Source of the DNA: Jaltomata sinuosa
Lineage: Eukaryota > Streptophyta > Magnoliopsida > Solanales > Solanaceae
Direction: 5' to 3'
Assembly: GCA_003996215.1 (NCBI GenBank)
Contig: QJPP01001733.1
Span: forward strand, 62,001-126,000
Length of the DNA: 64,000 nt
This document shows, piece by piece, positions 35,046 through 44,958 of this stretch. A program made the translations under genes and the position numbers. Below the pieces are notes generated by a model that was given only the letters and a program-made list of their open reading frames with translations, had not been told where the DNA came from and made no database searches. Every line of letters starts with the position of its first letter. The first letter of the stretch is position 1.

Positions 35046-37638
35046 TATAACAATCCTCATAGTGATTTTTGAATTTCTAGTATTTTGACCATTTTACCTT
35101 TATTGAAGTTGTATTTTGGTATTTTTGGATTGCAGGAGTAGGTGTCTTGGTTCTCGAGGTGTATTGATCGATTCTACGTGAGTTTTTTAATTTTAGAAGG
35201 TTTTTAAATTAATATGTTTGACTTTGATCAGCATTCAGAGTTTTAGACATTGTATGAGAATATTGTCAACTTTGTTAGCTCCAAAATGCCATTTTTGGGA
35301 TAGTAGCATTGTTGGTTTGGGTCCCGGGGTATTTGGATGAATTTTGACTCAATAGTTGGAAAGTTGAAAGTTTTTGCCTAGAGTTGACTTTGGTCAACAT
35401 TTATTGATAACAACCTCCATTAGTGAATCTGACCGGTACTATTGAGTCCATAATATCAATTTAATCTAGTAGCATAGTTAGTTTATGTTCACGAGGTTTC
35501 AAATGAATTTTGAGGGTACGTTTAGAGAATTTCTGAAGCTTTGTTTGTGTTGATGCACATCGACAGGTGCAACCAAACTTCCTTCTACACATTCACGAGC
35601 CTCTCGTCGCATTCGCGAAGAAGGAATTTCTCTGGCCTTTACATTCACGATGGAGGGCTCATTTTGGGAAGGGTTAATTTTAGGACAGGGATTAGGTTGT
35701 CGATCATTCATCGTTATAGTGACAGGGTCATCACGAATTTGATGGCCCCCCCAAAAAAAACTCTGAGCCTAAAGAGAAGAGAGTTCAGTCTACAAGAAGC
35801 TGGCAGAGCTTTAGCCATTGGGCCACATTCATCTATCCTATAATCATCCACGCTTGAAATGTATCTTAATGCCTGAAATTTTGATAGGATTGCCCTTACG
35901 TAAGATTATATTGCTCTAAATTTTTATGAAATAACCCAAGTTTGACAACGTTGCGTTCGGGAGGTGGTGGCCATGAAAGACAGATTTGAATATCCATTTT
36001 TTGGCAATAAACCTTATAACTCGATTTTGGAGCATGGAAACTTGATTTTGGGAGATTCAAAAGGGAATTTTTGAGATTTCTTTGTTGAGTAAGTTTCTTA
36101 TACTACTTTTAAATATTTTCCAATGATTATTTCATGATTTTACCTTCACATCTTGATTTTTCAACTTGAAATTTTAGGGTTTTCCCTGTAAAATTAAAGA
36201 TTGATGTTTCGATGATTTCAAGCTCATTTTCACTCCATTTTTTATGAAATTTCATATTTGAACTCCTTAAGCTTTGGGTAAATTGATTTTCTAATAAAAT
36301 TCTAGTTTTGCTCTTGTGGACTCAGGGTTGACTTTTTTAACTCGGATTAGAACTTTAGTATTATGGGTATCGTTAGACTTGTGTTTATTCATAGAATTTA
36401 TTTTTGATTGAGTGGTTGCATTTGGAGCCTATTCGTAAAGGAAAGACTCATGTATGATTGGGTAGAGTGTTTGTTGTTTCGCATTGAGGTAGGTTATGGC
36501 TTAACTTTCTTTAGACTTTACTTGGGTGGGGATTTATCATGTAAAGCATGCTATGGGAAGGGTAACTTAGTGGTTAGAATAGAAACTGAATTGATTGTGT
36601 CTTATGATGCCCATGTGGGGGATGGTTTTGATCATGATAGTAAATGAGATAGTTTATCATTGTGATACTCAGTTAGGGGCTTATATTGTTTTTGTGATAT
36701 GGAAATCGGATCTCTAACTTGATATTGAGGCTGATATACGATAATTGTAGTATGATCATGATCCTGAGATTTTGGTTATGGCATTTACACCTGGTTTCTA
36801 TTCATTTTTCATGTTCATACATATTTATACATCTCATGGTTCATGGAAATAGTGAATGGTTTAGTTTTTGAAAGACTTGATTAAAAGAAATAAATGATTT
36901 TAGACTCAGTTCGAGTATGTGTCACTAATATATTGATAAGACTAGTTAGTATATGGACCTCACGAGTTCCCTATGGGTCCCATCCTGGATGCGATATATG
37001 CTTGGAGGGTGTATACATTAGGCATTGGATATCGCATTGCATCCATATCATTGCATTGCATTAGCATTTGGATTGTGTTATGTTTACGATATATCATGCT
37101 ATTTTTTATATTGAACTGCTAGAATTTTTCTTCGTGCAAGGTTATTTTAGTATTATTAATTCAATATAGTAACTACTAAAGCTCAATCGATCTATGATGC
37201 CTATTGAGTACAAGTGAATCATACTAACCCCTACTTTTTTGCATCCTTCTTATGCAGATCCTAATACGAGTGGACAGCGCGAACATTTATTCAGGCAGAT
37301 TATTGGTTGTTTTGAAGCTTTAGTTATATCCTGCCTTCGGAGACTTTCCTCGGCTTCCTCTATTATTCACTTCTATCGTTTTTACTTTTTAGATAGTTTT
37401 ATATTGGTTTTGGAATATTGTAATAGAGTCGCTCTTGAACTTATAACTTATGATTCTTGGGATGGATAGGACTTTGTATGGTTCTAGTATAAGTGGTTTG
37501 AGACATCGTATTTATTTGTCGTGTTGTTTTCCTTAATTATCATCATTATTGTCTTTATCGTGTTTGTTTAGTTTAGCTTATCTACCACGGTTTAGGTGGG
37601 GTAGGTGTCATCACAACCCTTGATTTTGGGTCGTGACA
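35046..37638 (+). repeat. R3 3' LTR
   Basis: 2593 bp, starting TATAACAATCCTC (5' copy TGTAACAACTCTC) and ending GGGTCGTGACA. It matches the 5' LTR except that it lacks R4 (empty site at about 36690) and carries an extra roughly 200-bp segment at about 35745-35950. The purine tract before it (34991-35045) is degraded. A donor-like GAG|GTAGGTTA is at 36486-36496. Confidence 0.88.
35745..35950. other. Extra segment present only in the R3 3' LTR
   Basis: This stretch begins with CCCCCCCAAAAAAAA and has no counterpart in the R3 5' LTR, where CGATCAAAAAATATAACATTC joins the flanks. On the minus strand an AATTTCAG acceptor-like site (35880-35873) is followed by 37 open codons (ALRYISSVDDYRIDECG and so on). 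It may be a captured gene fragment or a small repeat; its identity is unknown. Confidence 0.4.
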
Positions 37639-37731
37639 GTATAAATATAGATTGATGCTCTATGAAAGATATAGCAGCAGTAAGCACACTCTTTATAAAA
37701 GATGTAGCATATAAATAAATTGTTTGTGTAG
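37639..37731. other. Strip of old AT-rich sequence between R3 and R6
   Basis: These 93 bp start with the R3 target duplication GTATA and end with the R6 target duplication TGTAG (37727-37731). The texture matches 16000-17137. A near-identical copy lies inside the 3' end of R6 at 44959-45048. Confidence 0.8.
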
Positions 37732-37795
37732 TGTAACACCCCAGAATTTGATCCAGCTTTTAAACTTAAGAAATCTGAGAATTTTGAACTTTTCA

Positions 37796-38232
37796 TAAGT
37801 TACGAGTTCAAATCACGGACCGTGGTTTGAACAACAAGTCATGAAGTGAACTCGTGGTTCCAGTCTGCTAGTTCAGTCTCTGGTCTGAGAACCACGAGTT
37901 GGTTCTATGGACTGTGGTTCCAACTACGGCCCATCCTGTCAACTCGTGGAATCAGATTAGAAGGTTGACAATTTCCCTAGGTTTCACGACTGGCTTCTAC
38001 GGCCCATAGTTTGAACTACGGACCGTTTTGCTAACTCGTAGAACTTAATCAGAGATCAGCAAATTCCCCAAGAACTACGACTGAGGTCTACGGACCATAT
38101 CCCATTCTATGAGTCATCTTGTTGACTCATAGAACCTATTCTGCAGCCTGTCTTTTGGCTCAAGAACCACGAGTGGGAACCACGAGTCGTGGTTCAGTAT
38201 ACGACCTATGGAACCCATCCGTGGAACCTGAA
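37796..38232 (+). repeat. CCACG/CGTGG palindromic motif cluster in R6 LTR
   Basis: Words such as ATCACGGACCGTGG, ACCACGAGTTGG, AACTCGTGGAA, CTACGGACCGT and ACCACGAGTCGTGG recur about every 20-40 bp in both orientations. It is the same type and LTR position as in R5, and is copied with decay at 45115-45530. Confidence 0.62.
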
Positions 38233-39020
38233 GCCGAGAAATTTTACAGTTTTTCTTAATTAAGTCCCAGGGGTATTCTAGTTATTACCCACCCTTTTAA
38301 ATCCTAAGTGAGATCATTTTGGCCATTCTTAGCATGATTTCTAAACCTATTAGCCTAAGTCCCTTCTCATTTCCTCACTCACCTACCAAAAGAGGAAAGT
38401 AACTCTCTCAAGATCCGAGTCTCAAGTTCCAAGTTCAAGCTTTCTTTTCTTTTCAATTTTAGTTGGGTTAGCTTCAATCAAGGTATGTGAGTATTCAATA
38501 AGGGAATCCCTTCACCCTTATGCCCAAAACCCCAATCTTCTAAATTGAATTTATGGATTTCTAAATTTGGGTTCTTACCCAAATTGGGGGAAATTAATGG
38601 GCTTCATTTTAAAGTATTAATTCATGACTTCTTATTCATTATCCATGTTTTAATTGAGGTTCCTTAAGTGTATACAAAAGCCCATATGTTGATGATGAAT
38701 TTTAGCATGATTTCATTAAATTGCATGTCTTCAAGTAAAATTGGTATGTTTAGATAACATGACCTCTATTTTCATGAAATTGCATGCCTAATTCTTCAAA
38801 CTATGATTTTAGAAAGGAAAGTATATTTTGAATTATGGTTATGCAAAACTTTAAGAATCATGATTTATGAATTGCATGGCATCAGACATGTCCTTATGCT
38901 TTTCTAATAGTTTTGGATATTAGATATGTCCCTATGTTTTATGAAAGGTTTGGCATCCAGATATGTCTACCTAAGTTATGAACAGTTTTGACATCAAATA
39001 TGTTACAAGTATAATGAGTT

Positions 39021-39123
39021 ATATGTATATATTTTGAGAGTAGTATTTAGCATCGAGCGATGATGGTTCGATTACCCAAGTCCAAAAACTATGTTGCCAA
39101 CATAGGTTATATATCGCTCGATG
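39021..39123 (+). promoter_or_regulatory. Candidate R6 core promoter with nested stem-loop
   Basis: ATATGTATATATTTT (39021-39035) is followed by GTAGTATTTAGCATCGAG. CATCGAGCGAT (39051-39061) and ATCGCTCGATG (39113-39123) are perfect 11-bp inverted repeats. Between them CTATGTTG-C-CAACATAG (39089-39105) forms an 8-bp hairpin with one loop base, so it needs local opening as RNA but could form a cruciform or a paired element. The block is shared in outline by the R5 and R8 LTRs. The role (start of R, packaging or regulation) is inferred. Confidence 0.5.
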
Positions 39124-39941
39124 GGCTTATGAAAGTGGTTCCACTCTTTATTATCATGGTGCCCTTGCCTTAGCGGGGCATAGGACAGCTTTTCCAACTA
39201 GGATGATATAGCTGGATTATAGTGTTCTTTACTTTGGCAGGATTTGGACCAGCTTTGGTAACTAGGGTTATATAGTTAGACTCCATGTACCTCACATGGT
39301 CTATTGTCGGTTATAAGAAACTCCCGTATGAAAGCTTTTCAGTTTAAGTTATATGATACTCCACTTTTAAAAGTTGATCTTCTATTTTCATGTCTTATGT
39401 TTAACTATGATTTTACTCATGAATTCTCTTATCATGCATGGCTTCAGTCTTTCAAGCATGATTCAAGCATGTTTACATTTATTGTTGCATAGACTCATAT
39501 ATTCAGTACATCCTATAGTACTGACGCATTTTGCGCTGCATCCTTTTACGATGCAGATTCATGCACCTGCCCTCATACTCATGGCTAGACTATGCCAGAC
39601 ATTTAGCTGATTATTGGTGAGTCCTCATTATTCGAGTACTAGAGTTAGAGCGTCTATATTTATGCTTTCATTTAAGATTCCGAGTTAGCTGGGGTCTTGT
39701 CCCAGCAACTCTTTATGACAGTTAGAGGCTTTTCAGACATAGACAGTATGCGAGTATCCTTTTGGATTTGTATTCCTATTTGACTTGATTATCTATATAT
39801 TTGATTTCGAATCTTCCTTTTATGCTTCCTCTTGTCTACTTGAATTATTTGAGTTATGCTATGACCAAGGGTTAGCTTGGGGCACTTATGGTCCCAGGTC
39901 CTGTGTTACGTTAAGGGGGTAGCGTCGGGGCATGACAAACT

Positions 39942-39954
39942 TGGTATCAGAGCC
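39942..39954 (+). promoter_or_regulatory. R6 primer-binding site
   Basis: TGGTATCAGAGCC is a perfect 13-base match to the complement of plant initiator tRNA-Met. It starts five bases after the 5' LTR end at 39937. Confidence 0.9.
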
Positions 39955-40146
39955 TCAGGTTCAAGAGTTCTAGGATATCTAAAAGCCACATCTAGTAGAG
40001 TCTCTTTCATGGGTGTGAAGCATGCCACACTTATGAGAGGGAAGCTATGAGATGCCTTAGAAAAACTTCACTTCTTTCATGATCATATCGTGCGATAGAG
40101 ATTAACTCTCATATCCCTCTATTCCTTTCCTTGTATGTTTCAGATT

Positions 40147-41300
40147 ATGCCTCGATGTTCTATGCCTCATCGAGCCGCTCAGAATGCTGCTCCTCCAGTT
40201 CCAGCCTCCGAGGTCATGAATGAGGAGTTTAGGAATGCCATTCATATGCTAGCCCAGACTATGGCTGCTCAGGCCAACCAGTCGGCTCCTATCCCCATCC
40301 ACCCTCAAAGGTGGGGTAGCAGCCTGAGTTTATGATTTTATCTATATGAACCCACCTGAGTTCTGGGGTTCGAAAGTGAGTGCGGATCCACTAAATTTTA
40401 TCGATGAAGTGAAGAAAATCTTTGATATGATACAAGTGGCTGGTATTTATAGTGTCGAATTAGCATCCTATCAACTCAAGGATATAGCTCATATCTGGTT
40501 CACGCAATGGAAGAAAGCTAGGGCTAGGGACGTGGACCCTATGACTTGGGAGTGTTTCGAGAGGGCTTTCCTTGATAGGTTCTTCCTGAGGGAGTTAAGG
40601 CAAGCGAAGGCCAAGGAGTTTGTGAATTTGAGATAGGGATCCATGACTGTTCAGGAGTATGGGTTGAGGTTCACTCAGTTTTCCAGATATACTCCTGTTA
40701 TAGCGGATGACCCACAAAATCAGATCAGCAAGTATATCTATGGAGTCTCAGATTTGGTAAAAAAAAGAGTGTAGATCCACTCTGATGTTGAGTGACATGA
40801 GTATCTCTAGACTTATGACTCATGCTCACCAGATTAAGGGAGACAAACTTAGGGAGATGGCTAAGGAGAACAAAAGAGTCAGATCTGAGGGTTTGGGATT
40901 TAGCCAACAGAGATCCGGAGGCGGACATTGATCTTTCTTTCATAAGAGGTCATCAGGACCTGTACATTCTACCTCTAGTGCTCCTTTTCAGGCCTTCAGG
41001 CCTTATTATGATCAGTCTGGTAGAGGTGCGGGTTATTATTCTTAGGGGAGTAGTGCAAAGGGGCCTTCCTACCCCATTTCACTAAATGTGGAAAGAATCA
41101 TCTCAGCGAGTGTCTAGCTAGTTCAGGTGGTTGTTTTGGATATGGCCAGGTTGGTCACAAGATCAGATATTTCTCTTCATCTAAGAAGGGACATGGTGGT
41201 GGCAGGACTCAGTCTGCCCCAGCAGCTCTAGGAGGTCGACCAGCCCAGCAGGGCACTGCTTCTAATTCTAGTGGTCAGCATCAGAACTGCCTTTATGCCT
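40147..41300 (+). pseudogene. R6 gag (broken)
   Basis: The probable start is ATG 40147 (MPRCSMPHRAAQN), just after the candidate acceptor; an upstream in-frame ATG at 40135 would lie in the intron. N-terminal part: SEVMNEEFRNAIHMLAQTMA. After a frameshift near 40330 the capsid domain reads MNPPEFWGSKVSADPLNFID, DEVKKIFDMIQVAGIYSVE, IWFTQWKKARA and FERAFLDRFFLRE (40346-40636). A stop follows, then VQEYGLRFTQFSRY, another frameshift near 40760, MSISRLMTHAHQIKGDKLRE, and a Gly/Tyr-rich linker. The zinc region near 41086-41170 reads KCGKNHLSEC then CFGYGQVGHKIRYF; the second knuckle has lost two cysteines. The open frame 40725-40943 on the minus strand is a shadow. Confidence 0.85.
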
Positions 41301-41310
41301 TTTCCTCTCG

Positions 41311-41540
41311 ACATGACCATGAGAGTTCACCGGATGTCGTTATTGGTATATTGAAAGTCTTCTCTCTGGATGTGTATGCTCTATTAGACCCCGGTGCCTC
41401 CTTATCTTTTGTGACCCCTTATATAGCATGCAAATTTGAGATTTGTCTGGATCAGTACTCCATAGAGTTACTTCAGCGGATCTAGTAGAGTTGTAGATGA
41501 TTGATTTTGATGTTATTCTTGGTATGGATTGGTTGTATGC
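41311..41540 (+). pseudogene. R6 protease with internal deletion
   Basis: DVVIGILKVFSLDVYALLDP leads into the active site LLDPGASLSF, with the catalytic aspartate codon at 41387-41389. Family members continue for about 60 more residues before ADLVELxMVDFDVILGMDWL. Here CLDQYSI jumps almost directly, with a frame change near 41470, to VTSADLVEL, a stop, and MIDFDVILGMDWLY (41497 on). The middle of the protease is therefore deleted and it cannot work. Confidence 0.8.
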
Positions 41541-42516
41541 TTGTTATGCCTCGGTTGATTGTCGTACTCGAGTCGTCAGTTTCAAGTTTCCAAATAAGCC
41601 TGTCTTAGAGTGGCAGAGTAGTCCTCCATCCTTGAAGGGTCATTTTATATCTTATCTTAAGTCTAGGAAGATGATTTCTAAGGGTTATGTTTATCATATA
41701 GTTTGGGTTATGGACACGAAGTCCAAAACCCCATCCCTTCAGTTTGTTCCTGTTATGAATGAGTTCCCAGAAGTGTTTCCCAAAGATTTTCCTGGAGACC
41801 CTCCCGAGTGGGAGATCGACTTTGGGATAGATCTCTTTCTAGATACGAATCATATATCTATTCCTCCATATAAAATTGCTCCCGCAGTACTTAAGGAGTT
41901 AAAGGATCAGTTGAAGGATCTTCTTGACAAGGGTTTCATTAGGCCTAGCATTTCTCCATGGGGTGCCCCAGTTTTGTTTGTGCAGAAGAAAGATGGTTCC
42001 CTCAGAATGTGTATCAACTACCGTCAGCTGAACAAGGTCACAATCAAGAATAAGTATCCCATTCCTAGGATTGATGACTTGTTTGATCAGCTTCAGGGTG
42101 CCAGTTTCTTCTCCAAGATCGACCTTAGATCCAGTTATCATCAGCTTTGTGTTAGAGAGTATGACATTCCGAAGATAGCCTTCAGAACTCGATATGGTCA
42201 TTATGAATTTGTGGTTATGTCTTTTGGCTTAACGAATGCACCTGTAGCCTTTATGGATTTGATGAACTATTTGTTCAAACAGTATCTTGGTATGTTTGTT
42301 ATTATTTTCATTGATGATATTCTTATCTATTCTCTAAGTGAGGAGGAGCATGTGGGCTATTTGAGTGTTGTGTTGCAAACTCTCAGGGATCGACAATTAT
42401 TTGCTAAGTTTAGCAAGTCTGATTTTTGGATGCAGTATGTTGCTTTTTTGGGTCACAATGTGACTAAAGATGGTATTCGAGTTAATTCTGAAAAGATTGA
42501 GGCAGTAAAGAACTAG
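41497..42516 (+). pseudogene. R6 reverse transcriptase (339-codon open stretch)
   Basis: RT copies element RNA into DNA. The frame opens with the end of protease (DFDVILGMDWLY), a linker with NEFPEVFPKDFPGDPPEWEI, then the RT fingers and palm: LLDKGFIRPSISPWGAPVLF, INYRQLNKVTIKNKYPIPRI, FSKIDLRSSYHQLCVREYDI, FVVMSFGLTNAPVAFMDLMN, and the catalytic FIDD at residues 271-274 (42307-42318) followed by ILIYS. FAKFSKSDFWMQYVAFLGHN and KDGIRVNSEKIEAVKN close the stretch at a TAG where relatives have tryptophan. All catalytic aspartates are intact, making this the best-preserved enzyme core in the window, but it has no intact upstream or downstream partner. The minus-strand opening 41899-42201 is a shadow. 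Confidence 0.9.
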
Positions 42517-42977
42517 CCTAGACCCACTTCCCTATTCAATATTAGGAGCTTTTTGGGTTAGGCTGGTTACTAGAGAAGATTTGTGGAGAGGTTTTCTTCC
42601 ATTTCTGCCCCTTTGACTTGATTGACTCAAAAGAAGGTGAAATTTCAGTGGTCTGATCTTTGTGAGAAGAACTTTCAGGAATTGAAGACTAGGTTGACCA
42701 CAACACCAGTGTTGACCCTACTTGAGGGTTCGAATGACTTTGTTGTATATTGTGATGCTTTTAGAATTGTCTTGGGTTGTGTTTTGATGCAGCGTGGTAA
42801 GGTGATTGATTATGCTTCTATAAAGCTTAAGATCCATGAGAAGAACTACCCTACTTATGATCTTGAGTTAGCAGTCGGGGTCTAGCTTTGAAGATTTGGA
42901 GACATTACTTGTATGGTGTGCATGTAGATGTATTCACCGATTATAAGAGTCTTCAGTATGTGTTCTCTTAGAAGGAA
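42517..42977 (+). pseudogene. R6 connection and RNase H (broken)
   Basis: In frame with RT after a stop: RSFLG, stop, AGY, stop, RRFVERFSSISAPLT. Then comes an open stretch (42622-42885) with FQWSDLCEKNFQELKTRLTT, VVYCDAFRIVLGCVLMQRGK, and KNYPTYDLELAVGV. A frameshift near 42880 moves to IWRHYLYGVHVDVFTDYKSL, followed by a stop. The first catalytic aspartate (YCDA) and the later one (FTDY) are visible. Confidence 0.82.
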
Positions 42978-43577
42978 TTGAATCTTCGTCAAACGAGATG
43001 GCTTGAGCTCCTTAAGGATTATGACATGAGTGTGCTTTACCATCTGGGCAAGGCCAATGTAGTGGCGGATGCACTTAGTATATTGTCCATGGGTAGTGTG
43101 TCTTCGGTTGAAGAGAAAAAGAAAGAATTGGTTAAGGAGGTTCATAGGCTTGCTCGGTTAGGAGTTCCCCTGATGGACTCGACAGAAGGTGGTGTTATTA
43201 TTCAGAATGGTTCCGAATCATCTTTGGTAGATGAAGTGAAAGCAAAGCAATACAGTGATTCTATTTTGCTTCTGCTAAAGGGTGCAGTCCATCAGCAAAG
43301 GGTTGAGGGTTTCTCCCAAGTGGGAGATGGTGTGCTCCATTATCAGGGGCGATTTTGTGTGCCAGATGTAGGTGGGTTGAGACAGCAGATTTTGACTGAG
43401 GCTCATAGTTCTAGATATTCTATTCACCCTAGTGCCACCAAGATGTATCATGATCTACGGGAAGTCTATTGGTGGATTGGTATGAAGAGGGACATAGCCA
43501 GTTTTATGGCTAAGTGCCCCAATTGTCAGCAAGTGAAGGTAGAGCATCAGCAACTGGGTGGTATGACTCGGGATTGA
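42978..43577 (+). pseudogene. R6 RNase H tail and integrase zinc module (199-codon stretch)
   Basis: An open stretch beginning RQTRWLELLKDYDMSVLYHL and GKANVVADALS (RNase H end), a variable linker with a charged EEKKKELVKEV helix, then the integrase HHCC module: TEAHSSRYSIHPSATKMYHD and FMAKCPNCQQVKVEHQ, with both histidines and both cysteines intact. It ends at a stop inside SRDWxLP-like sequence (relatives have REWKWE). It is the middle of a longer ancestral pol, not a separate gene. Confidence 0.82.
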
Positions 43578-44727
43578 CCTTCCTACTTAGAAGAGGGAAG
43601 CGATCAATATGGACTTCATTACAAATTTTCCTCGTACTTAAAGGAAACACGATTCTATTTGAGTGATTGTTGATAGGATGACCAAATCAGCCCACTTCTT
43701 TGGTGGTCAAGACTACTGATTCAGCTGAGGATTATTCCAGAATCTACATCCGTGAGATAGTTCGATTACATGGTTTTCCATTGTCCATAATTTCAGATAG
43801 AGGTATTCAGTTTACATCCCAGTTTTGGAGATTGTTTCAAAAAGGTCTTGGTACTCAGATGAAGCATAGCACAGCTTTTCACCCATAGACGGATGGCCAG
43901 GCAGAGCGTACTATTCAGACTTTGGAGGATATGTTGAGATCTTGTGTGATTGATTTCAAGGGTAGTTGGGATGATCATTTATCTCATATTGAGTTTGCCT
44001 AGAACAACAGCTTTCACTCTAGCATCCAGATGGCTCTCTATAAGGCACTTTATGGTCAAAGATGTACATCTCCTATTGGTTGGTTTGTGGTAGGTGAGGC
44101 AGCTTTGATTGGTCTAGATTCGGTTCATGAGACTATGGAGAAGGTTCAGACCATTAGGAGAGGTTGAAGACCGCCCAGAGTCGACAGAAATTGTATGCAG
44201 ATGTGAGGAGAAGGGAATTGAAATTTGAAGTTGATGATTGGTTTTTTTTAAGGTGTCACACATGAAGGGTGTGATGAGATTTGGCAAGAAAGGGAAGCTT
44301 AGTCCCCATTTTGTAGGCCCTTGTCGGATTTTGAGGAGAGTTGGTAGTGTTGCTTATGAGTTGGAGTTGCCAACGAATTTAGAAGTGGTTTATCCAGTTT
44401 TCCATGTTTCCTTGTTAAAGAAGTGTGTTGGTGATCCATCCTTGATTATTCCTTTGGAGGATTTGGGTGTGAAGGATAGTCTCACTTATGAGGAGGTTCC
44501 CGTAGAGATCCTTGATCGTCAGGTTCGGAGGTTGAGAAACAAAGAGGTCACCTCAGTAAAAGTCCTTTGGAGAAATTAGCTAGTCGAGGGAGCTACTTGC
44601 AAAGTAGAATCAGCCATGAAGGCCAAGTACCCTCATCTTTTTCCTTTCGATCCAGTTTCCGCTCGAGGTAGTAGTTTCCTCATTAGTATGTCTATCCTAT
44701 TCCACTCCATCAAGTTCCCCTCATGAT
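43578..44727 (+). pseudogene. R6 integrase core and C-terminal domain (broken)
   Basis: The first catalytic aspartate is in VDRMTKSAHF near 43668, followed by a frameshift. 43700-43888 gives YIREIVRLHGFPLSIISDRG with the second aspartate, and after a stop TDGQAERTIQTLEDMLRSCV has the glutamate. EFA, stop, NNSFHSSIQMA and SPIGWF follow. A frameshift near 44215 precedes FFKVSHMKGVMRFGKKGKLS, ELELPTNLEVVYPVFHVSLL, then YEEVPVEILDRQVRRLRNKE and, past a TAG at 44577-44579, LVEGATCKVESAMKAKYPHL. The last part resembles a chromodomain-like tail. The natural TGA seen in R5 is read as CGA here, extending the frame to 44725-44727. Confidence 0.83.
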
Positions 44728-44900
44728 CTTAGTGTGCATTCATGTTTTTCGAAGTTGATTCAGTCATGTTTTAAGTTGCAAGCTCAGTTTTCATGTTTGT
44801 TCTTCAAATTTTATGTGTTGTTGATTGGTTGGGCTATTTTCTCTCCAGTTTTCCTTGCTTAGCCTTCATTCAAGGACGAATGATCCCAAGGGGGAGATAT
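44728..44900 (+). other. R6 3' untranslated stretch and polypurine tract
   Basis: This is homologous to 30848-31080 of R5 and ends AAGGGGGAGATAT immediately before the LTR start at 44901. It contains the typical GGACGAATGATCCC word. No coding sequence is present. Confidence 0.8.
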
Positions 44901-44957
44901 TGTAACACCTAGGAATTTGATCCAACTTTTAAACATAAGAAATCTGAGAATTTTGAC
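44901..44957 (+). repeat. R6 truncated LTR stub
   Basis: This is the first roughly 57 bp of the LTR (TGTAACACCTAGG to GAATTTTGA), right after the polypurine tract where the true 3' LTR should begin. It stops at TTTTGACA and passes into a copy of the R6 5' flanking DNA. The matching LTR point in the 5' copy is near 37787. Confidence 0.85.
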
Positions 44958-44958
44958 A

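Larger units (their letters stand above)
17138..37638 (+). mobile_element. R3: Ty3/Gypsy retrotransposon with two nested insertions
   Basis: The 5' LTR starts TGTAACAACTC at 17138 and the 3' LTR ends GGGTCGTGACA at 37638. The flanks carry a perfect 5-bp target duplication, GTATA, at 17133-17137 and 37639-37643. Inside are a primer-binding site, gag, and pol split in two by R5; the 5' LTR is split by solo LTR R4. Without the insertions it would be about 10 kb. Many stops and lost catalytic residues show it is old and inactive. Confidence 0.92.
37732..39937 (+). repeat. R6 5' LTR
   Basis: 2206 bp, starting TGTAACACCCCAG and ending CGGGGCATGACA. It matches 45049-47227 throughout. It holds the CCACG/CGTGG motif cluster, a TATA-like box with a long stem-loop, and a splice-donor match. 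The open frames 39304-39492 and 39374-39610 lie in it; the second recurs at 46677-46913 only because the LTR is duplicated. Confidence 0.92.
38483..40143 (+). other. Candidate R6 5'-UTR intron
   Basis: The donor ATCAAG|GTATGTGAG has its first intron base at 38483 in the LTR. The acceptor CCTTGTATGTTTCAG ends at 40143, three bases before the probable gag ATG at 40147. The intron would contain the LTR end, the primer-binding site and the leader. The position is equivalent to that in R5. Inferred from consensus only. Confidence 0.45.

Noticed and set aside
39374..39610. A 78-codon hydrophobic frame conserved at 46677-46913
   Set aside because: It is conserved only because both positions are the same part of the two R6 LTRs; there is no sign of protein-level selection.
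39942..39954. tRNA-like match
   Set aside because: The match to initiator tRNA-Met is a 13-base primer-binding site only; no tRNA gene body follows.
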